Of a stretch of DNA of 64,000 nucleotides, positions 12,146-26,000 are shown piece after piece. The stretch spans positions 50,184,671-50,248,670 of the forward strand of contig CM054140.1 of assembly GCA_028751875.1 (NCBI GenBank). The letters run 5' to 3'. The notes below the pieces were generated by a model. It was not told the DNA's origin. It searched no databases and saw only the letters and a list, made by a program, of their open reading frames with translations. The translations under genes were made by a program, and so were the position numbers. Source of the DNA: Rapana venosa. Taxonomy: Eukaryota; Mollusca; Gastropoda; Neogastropoda; Muricidae. Position 1 is the stretch's first letter; the number at the start of each line of letters is the position of its first letter.

Positions 12146-15100
12146 GTTAATTAATTAATGAACTGTATATGTCTTTTCTTTTCTTCCATCTGCAGAGATG
12201 GAAGGATTACTTTCATGATCTGCTAAATATTGAGAATCCTCATGCAATCGAGGAAATGGAGAAAGTTGAAGGACCTGTACAAGAAGTGACTGAAGATGAT
12301 ATCAGAAGAGCAATTCGAACTATGAAAAAGAAAAAAGCCACGGGGCTATCAGGAGTGGTGACAGAAATGATACAAGCAGCAGGAGAGGAAGGAGTAAAAC
12401 AACTTACGAAAATATGTCAGAAGATAGAGCGGACAGAACAAATGCCCGAAGAATGGGAAGACAGTATTACTGTTCCCATTTTCAAGGGTAAAGGAGATGC
12501 ACTAGTATGTGGAAAATACAGAGGAATCAGGCTTCTGGAACACGGCCTGAAGATCTGGGAAAAAGTATTGGAAAGAAGACTGAAGAGCCTGTGCAATATT
12601 GATGAAAAACAGTGGATTCCAGGCTGGCAAATCAACCATAGATGCAATATTTATTGTAAAACAACTGCAAGAAAAGTATATGGAGAAGAAAAAGAGCTTG
12701 ATGCACATCTTTGTTGACCTGGAAAAAGCTTTTGATAGAGTTCCCAGAAAGGCAATCCAATGGGCCTTGAGGAAACAAGGTGTACCGGAGCATACCATCT
12801 CAATAGTTATGACTTTGTACAAGAACTCCAGATTAAAAGTGAAAACTATAATTGGGACATCAGAAAGCTTTGAGATAAAAGTAGGAGTGCACCAAGGATC
12901 GGCATTGAGCCCTCTGCTCTTTATCCTTGTAATGAATGAAATATCCAAGGAGGTGGAGGGGCCAGGGGAGATCTGGGAACTGCTGCGTGCTGACGACTTG
13001 GTGCTGGTGGCTGAGAACAGTGATGGCGCTGCTCAAGGATTTGGCAGTTGGAGACGGAGATTAGAGCGCAGGGGAGTGAGGGTGGATGTTGACAGGACCA
13101 AAGCAATGGCAGTTGGAAAAGACTGCAGAACACATGGAGAGCAGGGCAAATACCCATGTGGTGTCTGCCACAAAGGTGTAGGGAACAATTCGATCAAATG
13201 CTCCAAATGTCAATATTGGTGTCACAAGGGATGCTCAGGGCTCAAGGGTCTTAAGAAGGAGGATGGAGTATTTGTCTGCCCCAGTTGTATGAATAAGAAG
13301 GGTGAAGACAATACCGATGCAGGAAAGGAGGAGCTAGAATTTGAACAAGGGAAGATAGAAGTGCTAGACGAATTCTGCTACCTGGGAGAGATGATGAGCT
13401 GTGAAGCAAAATCTGAGTTAGCTGTCAGAACCAGGATTGCGAGTGCTTGGAAGAAATGGAAAGAATTGGCAAGTCTACTCGGAAATCAGAAAATCCCACT
13501 GGAGAGACGCTGTCTGATATATAAAGCCTGCATCAGAGATGTGGGTTTTCACAAAAAAACGTCGAATGTTTGTTGAAGAGCTGTGAAAACCAAATGCTAT
13601 GCTACATGACAAAGATCAAATGGGAAGACAGGATCACGAATGAAGAACTATGGAGAATGTGCAAAGTTGATGATCTGAAGTCTGTAGCTAGTACCAATAG
13701 ACTGCACTGGTTTGGGCACGTTCAATGGAAAGCAGACCACCACATCATAAAAAGAGCATTGAACTTCTTAGTGGATGGAAAGAGACCAAAGGGAAGACCT
13801 AGCAAGACCTGGGCTGCCTGTATTGCAGATGATATTAGAGAAATGGCATAAATAAGGAGGAAGCTCAAAACAGAGAGAGATGGAGAAGGCTCATCAATGT
13901 CAAACTTCCCCTGGGAGAAACATGACAAAAAAGGAAGAAGAAGATATGTCTTCTAAGTCAGTGGCCTCTACTGCTTTGGTGTGTGTGTTTGTGTGTGTGT
14001 GTACACATGTATTTTTGGTTTGAAGTTGTCGTAGATTGTTTAAACAAATATCAATCTTAGCTGTCTTTGTGGTTTTTATTCTAAATTATGATTCCTATGG
14101 ATTATGTGCCTGTCATTGTTGCAATTGCACTTCATGAGATAAACAAATGCACCAAAAAATCACGTCTCCCTCAGGTTTTTGAAAGGTGGATAGTTTTTTT
14201 CTTTCTGATACATTTCAGTATTGTGAATTTTAGTGTACAACATTTGGCAAACTTTTAGCAATCATATGCTTGTTTCTATCAAAGTAAGATGATAAACACT
14301 ATCTTTCAAAAAGTCCCATGATCCCCAGAGCCTCTTGGCTATGTCTTTAACATTTGGCAGCTACTCTGAGGTCTTGGCTCAAGCAAATGCTTCAGTCAAC
14401 ACGTGCAATAAAGCAAAGATAAAGTAAATTAATAACCATGAGAGTTTACCTTCAATGTTTGGGAGTATGTCATTTTCACTTTCACTTTAGCAATATATAT
14501 ATAGTGAAGACTGAGTATTGTAAAAACAAGTAGTAACTGTAACCCATTTGGAAAACTGAAAGCTATTTCCGTTGCAACAGAAAGACTGCCAGAAACTTCA
14601 ACCCACCTATGTGCAAAGCAGCTGGAGTGACCATTGCTGAGGTGGAGGAGATTGTAGAAGTGGGGGAGATTGCTCCCGATGATGTCCACGTTTCTCATGT
14701 TTACGTCGATAGAATCATCAAGGGATCAGTCTATGAGAAGAGAATAGAGGTGACAGTGTTTATGTTATGTGTGTGTGCATGCATGTGTGTGTGTCTGCGT
14801 GCGCATGTGTGTGTATTTTTTTAATTTATTTATTTATTTTATTCTTTTATATCAAGGATAAATGTCTCCACAAAACTGCACCCTCCTGAATGTCGTCACC
14901 TATACACTCCTTCACGTTCCCTCCACTCTGCTGCAGATACCTTGTCCCTACGAATACCTAAATTTAACCAATCCACTGTTGGCCGCTGCTCATTTTCTAT
15001 TTTGGGTCCGTTGACCTGGAATGACCTCCCTCTCTCTCTTTGCCAGAAGCCTACTTATGACACTTTTAAATCCAGCCTCAAGACATATCTATTTCAAACC

Positions 15101-15191
15101 TAAGGTTTTCCCCTCCTGTTTCATATCAGAACTGTCCCATCTTCACTAACCTATGTCCCATCGCCCTGCTAAAGTATATGACCTGTGCGTG

Positions 15192-15225
<34 letters not shown>

Positions 15226-15783
15226 TTTGAAAAACGTTTGACTATTGAAATTTTATTTCAAAGATTTGGTCTGCAGGGTACCATGTTGGTAATATCTGTT
15301 TAAACTATTGATTATTTGTCATTGGTTACATGACTGTGTAAGATTAGATTGAATGCATGCGGTTTGATTTGTCTTTGCAAGATATAGCGCAATATAAGTT
15401 CCATTTATAATAATTATTATAATGGAATAAGCACTTTTGTGCTTTTTTACATCCAGTCCCCGTGTGTATGTGGTTTTGTTAATTCTGTCATCTGTTCCCA
15501 CTGGCACACAATGGCCTACTCTTATGAAAAGCGGAACAGGATTTAACATGTGCGCAAGATGTTCTGCATGCATTCGCACATGGGACCTCGGTTTATAGTC
15601 TCATCTGAAGGACTTTTGGGGAGAGTGGAGTCTGCACTGATGTTAACTCAGAGGAAAATATCCCCTTGAACAGGAATTGAACCCGGGTCATCAGATTGCA
15701 AGCGCAATGTTCTAACCACTAGGCTATCCTGTGTGTGTGTGTGTGCGTGCATGCGTGCGTGTGTGTGTGTGTGTGTGTGTGAC

Positions 15784-15814
<31 letters not shown>

Positions 15815-18800
15815 TATCTGTTTGTGATATCTCCGTAACATGTTTACGTATGGTGGAAAAGTGTTGGAAGTTGTGAACAGTTTTAAATATTTAGGAATTG
15901 ACTTCAGAAAGAGTGATAGTTTTGCAAAATGCCAGAAAAATGCTTATGATAAAGCTGCTTAAGTTATGTTTAGTTTGATAAGGACTGCACGGCAAAAGAA
16001 CTACCTATACATGTGACAAATTATTCGATAAAATTGTTGTACCTGTTTAGTTGTATGGATGTGAAATTTGGGGATATGAAAACCTAGCAATAATCGATTA
16101 GTTTCAGTTAAGATTTTAAAAGTATATTTTTCATTTAAAGTGTACAACGTCAACTTTGCTAGTATATGGAGAAACGGGCAGATATCCTTTGTCTATTTTA
16201 GTCTCTGTTTGAATGGTTCGTTTCTGGACGCAGCTGCTTGGCATCCAGTCTGAAAAGCTGTCGTCAAAAGTTTATCAGATGATGAAAGATTTACATGACA
16301 AATCTTTGATTCAGTCATGGCTAAATAAGATACAAAATATTTTACTACAAAGCAGATTTGACTGGGGGAGAGACAGTTTTGTTCAAGTATTAATTCTACA
16401 AGTTCACATATCAAAGCCTTCTTAATAGAAAATGTTGTTAATGAATGGAGAACTGAGCTGTGGAATGATAGAAGATGCCTTTATTATAAAACTATAAGAT
16501 CGATTTTGGTATGGAAAAATATGTAACTTGTCTACCAGATGTATATGTTTATGCTCTTATGAAATTTTTTTGTAGCTGTCACAAGCTTCCTATTGAGATT
16601 GGACATTTCCATAATATGCCACGGGAAGAAAGAAAATGTTGAAAATGCAATATGTCTGTTTTAGGAGATGAATTTAATTTTATCATGGAATATCCCCACT
16701 TCAAACATTTACGACAAGATTTCATTCCCCAACATTTTCTTCAACCCTTCTCCAGTTATAATTTTTATAGGCTAGTGAAATGCAAATCTCAAAAAGTTCT
16801 CCTGTCGCTCTCAAAATTCATAAGATTTGCAGGTATTTTTTGAAATTTCACTTGTCTTTCACAAGCGTAAGTAGTGTCTTTTAAAGAAATCTGTATACGT
16901 TAAAAATAGTCTTGTCTTTTAAAGAAATCTGTATATTTTAAAAATAGTCTTGAGTCTTTGATACTGTTTGTTTATCATTTTGCGATGAACTCTTGCTTTT
17001 CAATTCTTGTCAGTATTCATGTTATTTTTTGGTGTATTGCTGCTAGGTTTATTCTCCTCTTGAGTTTAATTGTAATCCTCCATACCCCAAAAGGGGTGAA
17101 AGGAATTAAATCTTGAATCTTCAATCTTGTGTACATGTGTGTGTGTGTGAAAGGTTATCTTTTAACTGCATGATATGATCAATTACATCTATATCTTTCT
17201 TACAAAGCCAGAAGATAAGATTATCAAGTTTTCTCATCATTTTTGTCACCTATGTCCTTTACCCTTTTTTGTCCACAACTTTGTAGAATGACCTGTCTGC
17301 GTAAGTGAAGAGTGGCAACTTTGTAGAATGACCTGTCTGCATAAGTGAAGAGTGGCAACTTTGTAGAATGACCTGTCTGCGTAAGTGAAGAGTGGCAACT
17401 TTGTAGAATGACCTGTCTGCATAAGTGAAGAGTGGCAACTTTGTAGAATGACCTGTCTGCATAAGTGAAGAGTGGCAAGTCTTGACAAGGTTTTCTCTTA
17501 TTGTTGACAGAAACTACGACTAAACATGGCAGATGTTGAGCCTCCATCAGATGCCAGAGCTCAGTTGAGAGAAAGGATTGTGCGTCGGGCTGCAGTGGAG
17601 TTGAAAGACGGCATGTGTGGTATCCTTGTCTTGTGTATGTGCTGCACACTACTGATTTATATCTTAGATATTCACTGTTGTCATCATTTTTTGCGAGTTG
17701 TACATGTGAAAGTTTTGACAGAGTTACTTGACATTGTTTCTTACTGCATTGTACATCATTATATTTTGTGGCATGACTTATTGTTATGCAAAAAACAACA
17801 AAACAAAGAAAAAGGGAAAAAGATTTGTGGTTAATTAAGGGGAAAAAAATCCCAAAGAAATATGTTTGTCATGTTCCATGTCATGATGAAATAAAAAGTT
17901 TTGCTCTCTTGATAAGATTGGAAAATATTTCTAGTAGGTGAGACTGAGAGAACAACATTTTGGAAACATGGGGGCATCTGTGTGCATGGCTCTAATCATT
18001 CTGTAATGCACATTTCTGAATCTATGGTAAGATAGGATAAGATAATTGTGTTGTTGTTGTTGTTAGTGTTGTTAACTGGCTTGTTGTTATTGGCGTTTAC
18101 TGGCTTGGTGTTATTGGTGTTAACTGGCTTGTTGTTGTTATTGGTGTTAACTGTCTTGTTGTGTTAACTGGCTTGTTGTTGTTAATGGTGTTAACTGGCT
18201 TGTTGTTATTGGTGTTAAGTGGCTTGTTGTTATTGGTGTTAAGTGGCTTGTTGTTATTGGTGTTAAGTGGCTTGTTGTTATTGGTGTTAAGTGGCTTGTT
18301 GTTATTGGTGTTAAGTGGCTTGTTGTTATTGGTGTTAAGTGGCTTGTTGTTGTTATTGGTGTTAACTGGCTTTTGGGGTTTTCCTACCTGAGGTATTCAA
18401 CAGTGGTTGTGTGTGATGGTACTCCAAAAACATGTCACACAATATTAACAAAACATGTGTCGTTTTATACAATGTGTAAGGGCCCAAGTTTTGTTAACTT
18501 GTTTTCCTTTGATAAACCAGTCACAGTCAACTGTTGTCTAATCTTTATATTACAGTCCATATGTGTAAGTGTTAACCACATGTCAAAAGTGTATTATTAT
18601 ACAAGTGAGTCACAGTGTCACCACGCAGGTGTGACATAAACAAGACAACACACAACAGCTGTCTGCCTACAGTAGTCTGCAAAGCAGTTGTAGTGATGGC
18701 ACAGGGACATGTCACAGAAAACACAAATTGTATATCACTGTATGTGTCAGGGGAGTACCCCTTTGCCGTCACATACCTGACCTTGGCACATTGTCGATAT

Positions 18801-21763
18801 ACTTTTTTCTGCCTTGTTATTTACTTATCTGAATATCTGTCTGTTTCTGTCTCTGTGGTTGCAGAGAAAGAGTGTGGAAATAGAGGGAAAAATCCAGAGG
18901 TTTTGCATTTTTAGGCAGTGTATGCTGTGGACCAGCCAGAAGGTCAGAGCTCTTTGCAGTGGTTTGTGTAGCGCAAGTTGCCACACTTGCTGGGATGTGG
19001 CCTGGGGCATGTTGTCTTCTGGGTCACTGTCCTTCTGAACTGCATCCTTTTCTTCCTACCTTCCTCCTCAGTTTCACTGTCTTACTCACAGAACATTTCT
19101 AGTTCAAGTTCCGCAGCTTCCAGAAGAATAGCATTCAATTGATCATCTAATTAGTCAGAGAAATTGTCTGTTACAAAAGGGACGCCTTTTTTTTGACATG
19201 CTGTTCTGTGTGAATAGCCTCACTACCACAAGCTGGACTTTTTCACCTTCCTTCTCTGTTACATGCATGTTAATGGTCTGAATTTATTAATGGCACTCTC
19301 TGAAAATTAATATTCACCATCAAATTTCAGACTCATTGTGTAAGAACCATGAGATATTTGTCCAATGGAAAAGTGCTGTCCATATGTGCTTAGCACCATT
19401 AGTTGGGCTGTGGTCTTCATGGAAAGTACAGGTGGCTGCCATTGATGTCAGTTGTGCTGGTGTAAGGGAAATAAGAAGGATAAGGCAGGGATAAGGCTTC
19501 TCTTTGCATAGCTTTAGAGACCTGTACATTCTCTTCAGCAAGGCTGAAACATGCAGCTGCTCTTAGAGGCATTCTTAGGATGGGATGCTGAACAAATGCT
19601 ATCACCTTTCAAAGTTCTGCAATAAGCCCATAGTGAAAGCTGTGGACTTTTTTTTAAAAGGGTCAGGGAGTATCATGTAATATGCATGAAAGGAGGATTT
19701 TAATTGCATGTTATGCTAACAGATAGTGATTTTTAAAAAAATCTATATTGTCTTAAAATTAAAAAAAAAATTACTCATAATAGCTTTATACAGTATACAG
19801 TTTTTAATGAAACTATTTTATTGGATTATATGTGTTGGGTTATGCATTACAGACTTAAACAAGGAATGACTTTGAGAAGTTGAAGATTGAGCAGATTTGC
19901 ATGAGGGTAGTTGACAGAGATGGGAGGATATGTACCCAACCTCTTTCTGTTCTCCCTCCCATATGTATATATATGCAGATTGGTTATGAGTAACTCAAAT
20001 AGAATATAGAAGGTAAATATTTGTTTGATATTGGTTGTGTTGAAGATTTGTCATATAAATTCAATTTGTAAACAAAGAGGGGATTATAAATGTAAGTAGA
20101 TGACCTGTTTGAAAGTAATCTACGCTGTAAAGTGTGCTTTCTTCTGGGCATGCTCATCTCGATAGTCCTGTGTTGCTGTTAACTACCCTCTTTGAATTCT
20201 ACCCAGACTTTGACCTCCCAATGTCTCGTGTTGTACAAGTAGGACTCATTCATTTTCACTGTAAAGTCGCAAGCTGATGACAGTGATCGAAGGTTGTAGT
20301 TTGTACTAGAAAGTGTTCCTTATTGATGATTATGTCACAACATTTGGGCAAGTTTTTATTTGAATTTGATAGAAATTTATTTCAGTGAAGAAATTCCTTA
20401 ACAGTGACCAGTCAACCTGGGCATCGGTCTGCCTACAGTGGCCAGTAACTATATCAAGCCAGGAATCAAAGTCCACCTGCAGAGTGAGAATGGTCTTCTA
20501 GGAATGGTGAGTCATGTATTTCTTTATCTGTTTTTGTTGTCATGCTTGGTAAGTGGCTGTGAACCCTTTGCCTGCAGAGTCCATTTACATCCTACAGAAG
20601 TTGTCTTTATGCAAAGATTTGTATCAATTTCCATAGCACAGACATTTTTCAAAATTGCCAGTGACAAAAGACATGGGAAATATGTTTCAGCAATACATGT
20701 CACAATTTTGTGTGTGTGTGTGTGTGCATGCATGTGTGCATGTGTGATTGTGTGTGTGTGTGCGCATGTGTATGCGCGTATGTGTTCATAGGTAAACTTA
20801 GTTAAACCATCAGTTTTGAAAAACATTATCTGTACTTATCTGACAGGGTTCTTTTAGAATATTTCTTTGAGTGTTTAAAGTAATCAAATGGGGTTTAATA
20901 TAAGAATCTGAGGTGGGTTTAAACAAAAAATTTTAAGATTCTATTTTTGAGCTGTTAGTGGTTTACTGATTCATCTGTGACCAAAATGTCAAAAGTGGCA
21001 AAACATGGACAGTCAGAGCCGGAGGTGGTCAGTGATAGGACTTGGAATGGACTCCTTCAGGGTTTTGCTGGCTCACTGCAGTGAAGCTGTCCAGTGATAG
21101 GACTTGGAATGGACTCCTTCAGGGTTTTGCTGGCACACTGCAGTGAAGCTGTCAGGCAGTGTGGACTGGGAAAGCTGATGCTGGAAAACCCTTGACAATC
21201 AAGGCTTGTCAGTCAGAAGAATTTTTTAAATCATCATGAAGTAGGGACAAATTTTGTGTGAAAAGAAAAGGCACAGATGCTTAAAACTTGGAGACTTTCA
21301 TGAATTATTAGGTAATTACACATATCTGCCCTGCATGCCTGCACACCCATGCATGCGCACACACACACACACACTTACACACACACGCACTTACACACAT
21401 GCACGCATGCACACACAGTCACACAGCTCCCTGCTTATCCACTGGGAGAGACAGACAGGCAGAGAGAGTAAAAGACTGAATTCATCAGTTACGTATGTCA
21501 CTTCATGCATTGTTCATGACTTTTAAGGTTTCTTTTGTTTTTTGAGAGGATGGTCTAAAACAGAAGGAAGTACCATATTTAACAACTTTTTGGCTGTATT
21601 TGATTTATAAACAGATTGTTTCCCGCTTTGATGAAAGTTGTTATTGTTGAGCTTTGTCAACAAACATAGCTACTCTTTTTGAGGGCTTGGTACTTTTTTC
21701 AGGCTCAGCTGCTATTCTTTTCTTTCTTTCTGCGTGACTCATGCATGCACACACGTAAGCGTG

Positions 21764-21795
<32 letters not shown>

Positions 21796-22668
21796 GTGTG
21801 ACTGCTGATTGAGAAGTGTGTGTGGGTTTCAGGGTCCATATCCACACCCAGGGGAGGAAGATGCTGACCTAATCAACGCTGGCAAGGAATCAATCACAGC
21901 CATGCCAGGCAGTTCTTTCTTTTCTAGTGATGAATCCTTTGCCATGATCAGAGGGTGGGTAGACTCTGTGTGTGTGTGTGTGTGTAGTGTTTGTGAGTGA
22001 GTGTGTGTGTGTGAGTGAGTGAGAGTGTGTGTAGTGAGTGCTTGTGTGTGAGTGTGTGTGTGTGTGAGTGAGTGTATGTTTGTATGTGATGTGTGTGTGT
22101 GAGTGTGTTGTAAAGATGGGTAGGTGCTTGCTTGTCAGTATATGTCATTAAATCTGTATGCTGGTGGTTTAAAGAGGGGTTTATCCATTCATTCAATAGA
22201 CATGAACACCCTCCGTATTCTTCCATATTTTTTCTGGAAAAAATTGGAAAATACAGAAATATGCTTTCATAATTATTTGAAAAGAACAATGGCATTATTT
22301 AGATGAGGCATTTCTGATCCTGTGGTGCATTATTCTTGCTATAGAAGACAAGAGTCACTGACTGTGATTTGGTTCATCCTGAGACGAACACTTTTTCTGA
22401 TACATAGCACGTTGAACTGGAGTAACAGGGGAATGGCTGGCAGTGTTACTTGTCAAGCAAATCACAACCACAGTTTGATGTTCTCACCCATCCACTTTGA
22501 AAGAAGACACCGTTTGCTCATGCAACACTGTGTTCAACATGCACTCCAAGGTTACTGGGAGACCCACAACCGGCATTTTCAACAGGAATAGTTGAAGAAA
22601 AGGAAAACTTTACTCACAGCTGAAGAGAAAGTGTCTTGCTGGCAGCCAAGCAAGGGAAGCCACCTAGA

Positions 22669-22742
<74 letters not shown>

Positions 22743-23050
22743 ATTCAGCTGCTGAGTCTGTGAAGTGGACTAACTGTAACCTAACTACAGCAATGAGGCC
22801 AGGAGATAGATGTGTGGAGTGAGAAATGAGCTTTGTGAGTTTGTCTGTTAATGTTCTTGTTGGATCACTCAGGAGAGAAGTAGTTGATGTGATGTTGATC
22901 GGCTGTGGTGTGGTTGTGGCAGGGGTCACGTCAGTATCACCATGCTGGGGGCCCTGCAGGTGTCGGAGCACGGAGACCTGGCCAACTGGATGATTCCTGT
23001 CAGTTGTAGCGATTGATGTTGCATGGCATGGAGAGAGTGTGTGTGTGCGC

Positions 23051-23081
<31 letters not shown>

Positions 23082-26000
23082 CGCGTGTGAGTCTGCATGT
23101 GTGCACTTGCAAATGCATGTATATGTGAAATTGTGTGTGTGCGCGTGCATGTGTGCACTTGCAAATGAATGTATATGTATATGGGAAATTCTTAACCTGG
23201 TCTAACTCATCATCACCTACTGGTTCTATGACTCCATTATTCTGATTGAACAACATGGGTTCTGTTTTGGAATTATTGATTTGAAGCCCAATCTGTTTTG
23301 CAGAATTTTCAACCGAGTTGGTAATCTGGAGATAAGATTTGGGCTGTTGTATCTATGTTAAGTACATTAATAGCTCTGATAAGCTCAGAGGGGACTCCAT
23401 ATACTGTTAATATTTTTATCAGTTTTCCTTCATGGATGGAGTCAAAAGCTTTCTGGAAGTCAGCAAAAGTCAGACAGACCAGCATTAGACTTCGTCGGTG
23501 CCCTCTGCCATAGAGACAGCCATTCCCATGTTAGACCAGCCACACCCACTGCTGTGCCAGAATGAACACCTAGAGCGCTTTAATTTGTTGCTTTACAAGA
23601 TTCAGCGCTATATAAATTCCATACATTATTATTATTATTATTAACTGCATAGTCAGCACTATCTCAGGCCTGTCACCATGAATGGTTAAAATCCCCCATG
23701 TCAGCCCTATCTCAGGCCTGTCGCCACGAATGGTTAAAATCCCCCCATGTCGGCCCTATCTCAGGCCTGTCACCATGAATGGTTAAAATCCCCCCTGTCA
23801 GCCCTATCTCAGGCCAGTCACCACGAATGGTTAAAATTCCCCCATGTCAGCCCTATCTCAGGCCAGTCACCACGAATGGTTAAAATCCCCCATGTCGGCC
23901 CTATCTCAGGCCTGTCACCACGAATGGTTAAAATTCCCCCATGTCGGCCCTATCTCAGGCCAGTCACCACGAATGGTTAAAATCCCCCATGTCGGCCCTA
24001 TCTCAGGCCTGTCACCACGAATGGTTAAAATCCCCCATGTCGGCCCTATCTCAGGCCTGTCACCACGAATGGTTAAAATCCCCCATGTCGGCCCTATCTC
24101 AGGCCTGTCACCACGAATGGTTAAAATCCCCCATGTCGGCCCTATCTCAGGCCAGTCACCACGAATGGTTAAAATCCCCCATGTCGGCCCTATATCAGGC
24201 CAGTCACCACGAATGGTTAAAATCCCCCATGTCGGCCCTATTCAGGCCGTCACCACGAATGGTTAAAATCCCCCATGTCGGCCCTATCTCAGGCCTGTCA
24301 CCACGAATGGTTAAAATCCCCCATGTCGGCCCTATCTCAGGCCTGTCACCACGAATGGTTAAAATCCCCCATGTCGGCCCTATCTCAGGCCTGTCACCAT
24401 GAATGGTTAAAATCCCCCATGTCGGCCCTATCTCAGGCCTGTCACCACGAATGGTTAAAATCCCCCATGTCGGCCCTATCTCAGGCCTGTCACCACGAAT
24501 GGTTAAAATCCCCCATGTCGGCCCTATCTCAGGCCTGTCACCACGAATGGTTAAAATCCCCATGTCGGCCCTATCTCAGGCCTGTCACCACGAATGGTTA
24601 AAATCCCCCATGTCGGCCCTATCTCAGGCCTGTCACCACGAATGGTTAAAATCCCCCATGTCGGCCCTATCTCGGGCCTGTCACCACGAATGGTTAAAAT
24701 CCCCCATGTCGGCCCTATCTCAGGCCTGTCACTACGAATGGTTAAAATCCCCCATGTCGGCCCTATCTCAGGCCTGTCACCTCGAATGGTTAAAATCCCC
24801 CATGTCGGCCCTACCTCGGGCCTGTCACCACGAATGGTTAAAATCCCCCATGTCGGCCCTATCTCAGGCCTGTCACCATGAATGGTTAAAATCCCCCATG
24901 TCGGCCCTATCTCAGGCCTGTCACCATGAATGGTTAGAATCCCCCATGTCGGCCCTATCTCGGGCCTGTCACCACTGTATTGCAACAAGGCGTTGCAATC
25001 TTTCAGCAGCTGCTCATCCAGACAGTTGAACTTCCATCCAGACCTCTGCTGGGATTCAGTGGCCTTGCTGTTAGAGTAGAGGAGGGGGGAAAGCCCTGTG
25101 GAACATCAGACGTGTGATTGACTGTCATCTGGAAACTTGGGGACAGCCTTCCTGACCCTGTTATGACAGCAGCGACATCAATGGCAGGCACCTGTACTTT
25201 CTATTACATCACAGCCAACAGTGTACAGCGACCACCCAGGCAGTACTTTTCCATCACACATTTCATTATGTATCTGGAGATTCTCACCAGTCTGACACTT
25301 GGTTGAGGGGACCCAGGGAATGTTTCAGAGTGTGCCATTGATAAATGTACACCACCAACAAGCTTGTGGAAGTAGGGAGGGAAGGGAGATAGCACTTCCT
25401 GCAATAGCAACACTATTCACATATAGCAGCATAGTGGAAAAATATGGCATCTCCTTTTGTAGCTGATGATTTATCTGATTGATGAATTGAATGAATGCTA
25501 TTTTTTTGGAAGTAGAAAAATTTGAAAAAAAAGAAGTATTAATTAAATGAGTGAGAGATGATAAGAGGGGATGCCATGTTAATACTGATGCAGCAGTAGT
25601 GTGTGGATGACAGTGATGATGTTGTTTTATTTATTTATTTAAATTAAAACAAAATCTTTTATATTGAGGATAATGGAGAAAGCACTCGTGTATTTTTACA
25701 TCCAGTCCCTGTGTGTATTTGTCATCTGTTCCCAAGAGGCCTACTCTTTCGAAAAGCAGAACAGGATTTAACATGTGCATAAGATGTTCTGCGTGCATCC
25801 GCACATAGGGCCTGGGTTTATAGTCTCATCGGAAGGCTGTTGTGGTTCAGTATGACTGATGTTTGAGTACTGGTGTGTGGCAGGGGAAGCTGGTGAAAGG
25901 TATGGGAGGAGCCATGGACCTGGTGGCGTGTTCAAGGACCAGAGTGGTGGTGACCATGGAGCATGTGGCCAAGGTGAGTACCCAGCCAAGGCCGGGGCTG

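Noticed and set aside
15665..15732. tRNA-gene-like A and B boxes (also near 2630, 39350 and 48760)
   Set aside because: They are heads of SINEs attached to conserved SINE bodies and do not form complete tRNA cloverleaves.
17276..17475. Regular repeats considered as a CRISPR array
   Set aside because: Units are head-to-tail without unique spacers, and the DNA is clearly eukaryotic.
22322..22591. 89-codon + strand frame between two OXCT1 exons
   Set aside because: The adjacent exons join in phase without it and it has no recognised similarity.
23747..25029. Long open frames with a 16-residue repeat ([16 protein letters not shown] type) on both strands
   Set aside because: The 48-bp tandem repeat has a length divisible by three, so open frames arise automatically. 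It lies inside an OXCT1 intron.
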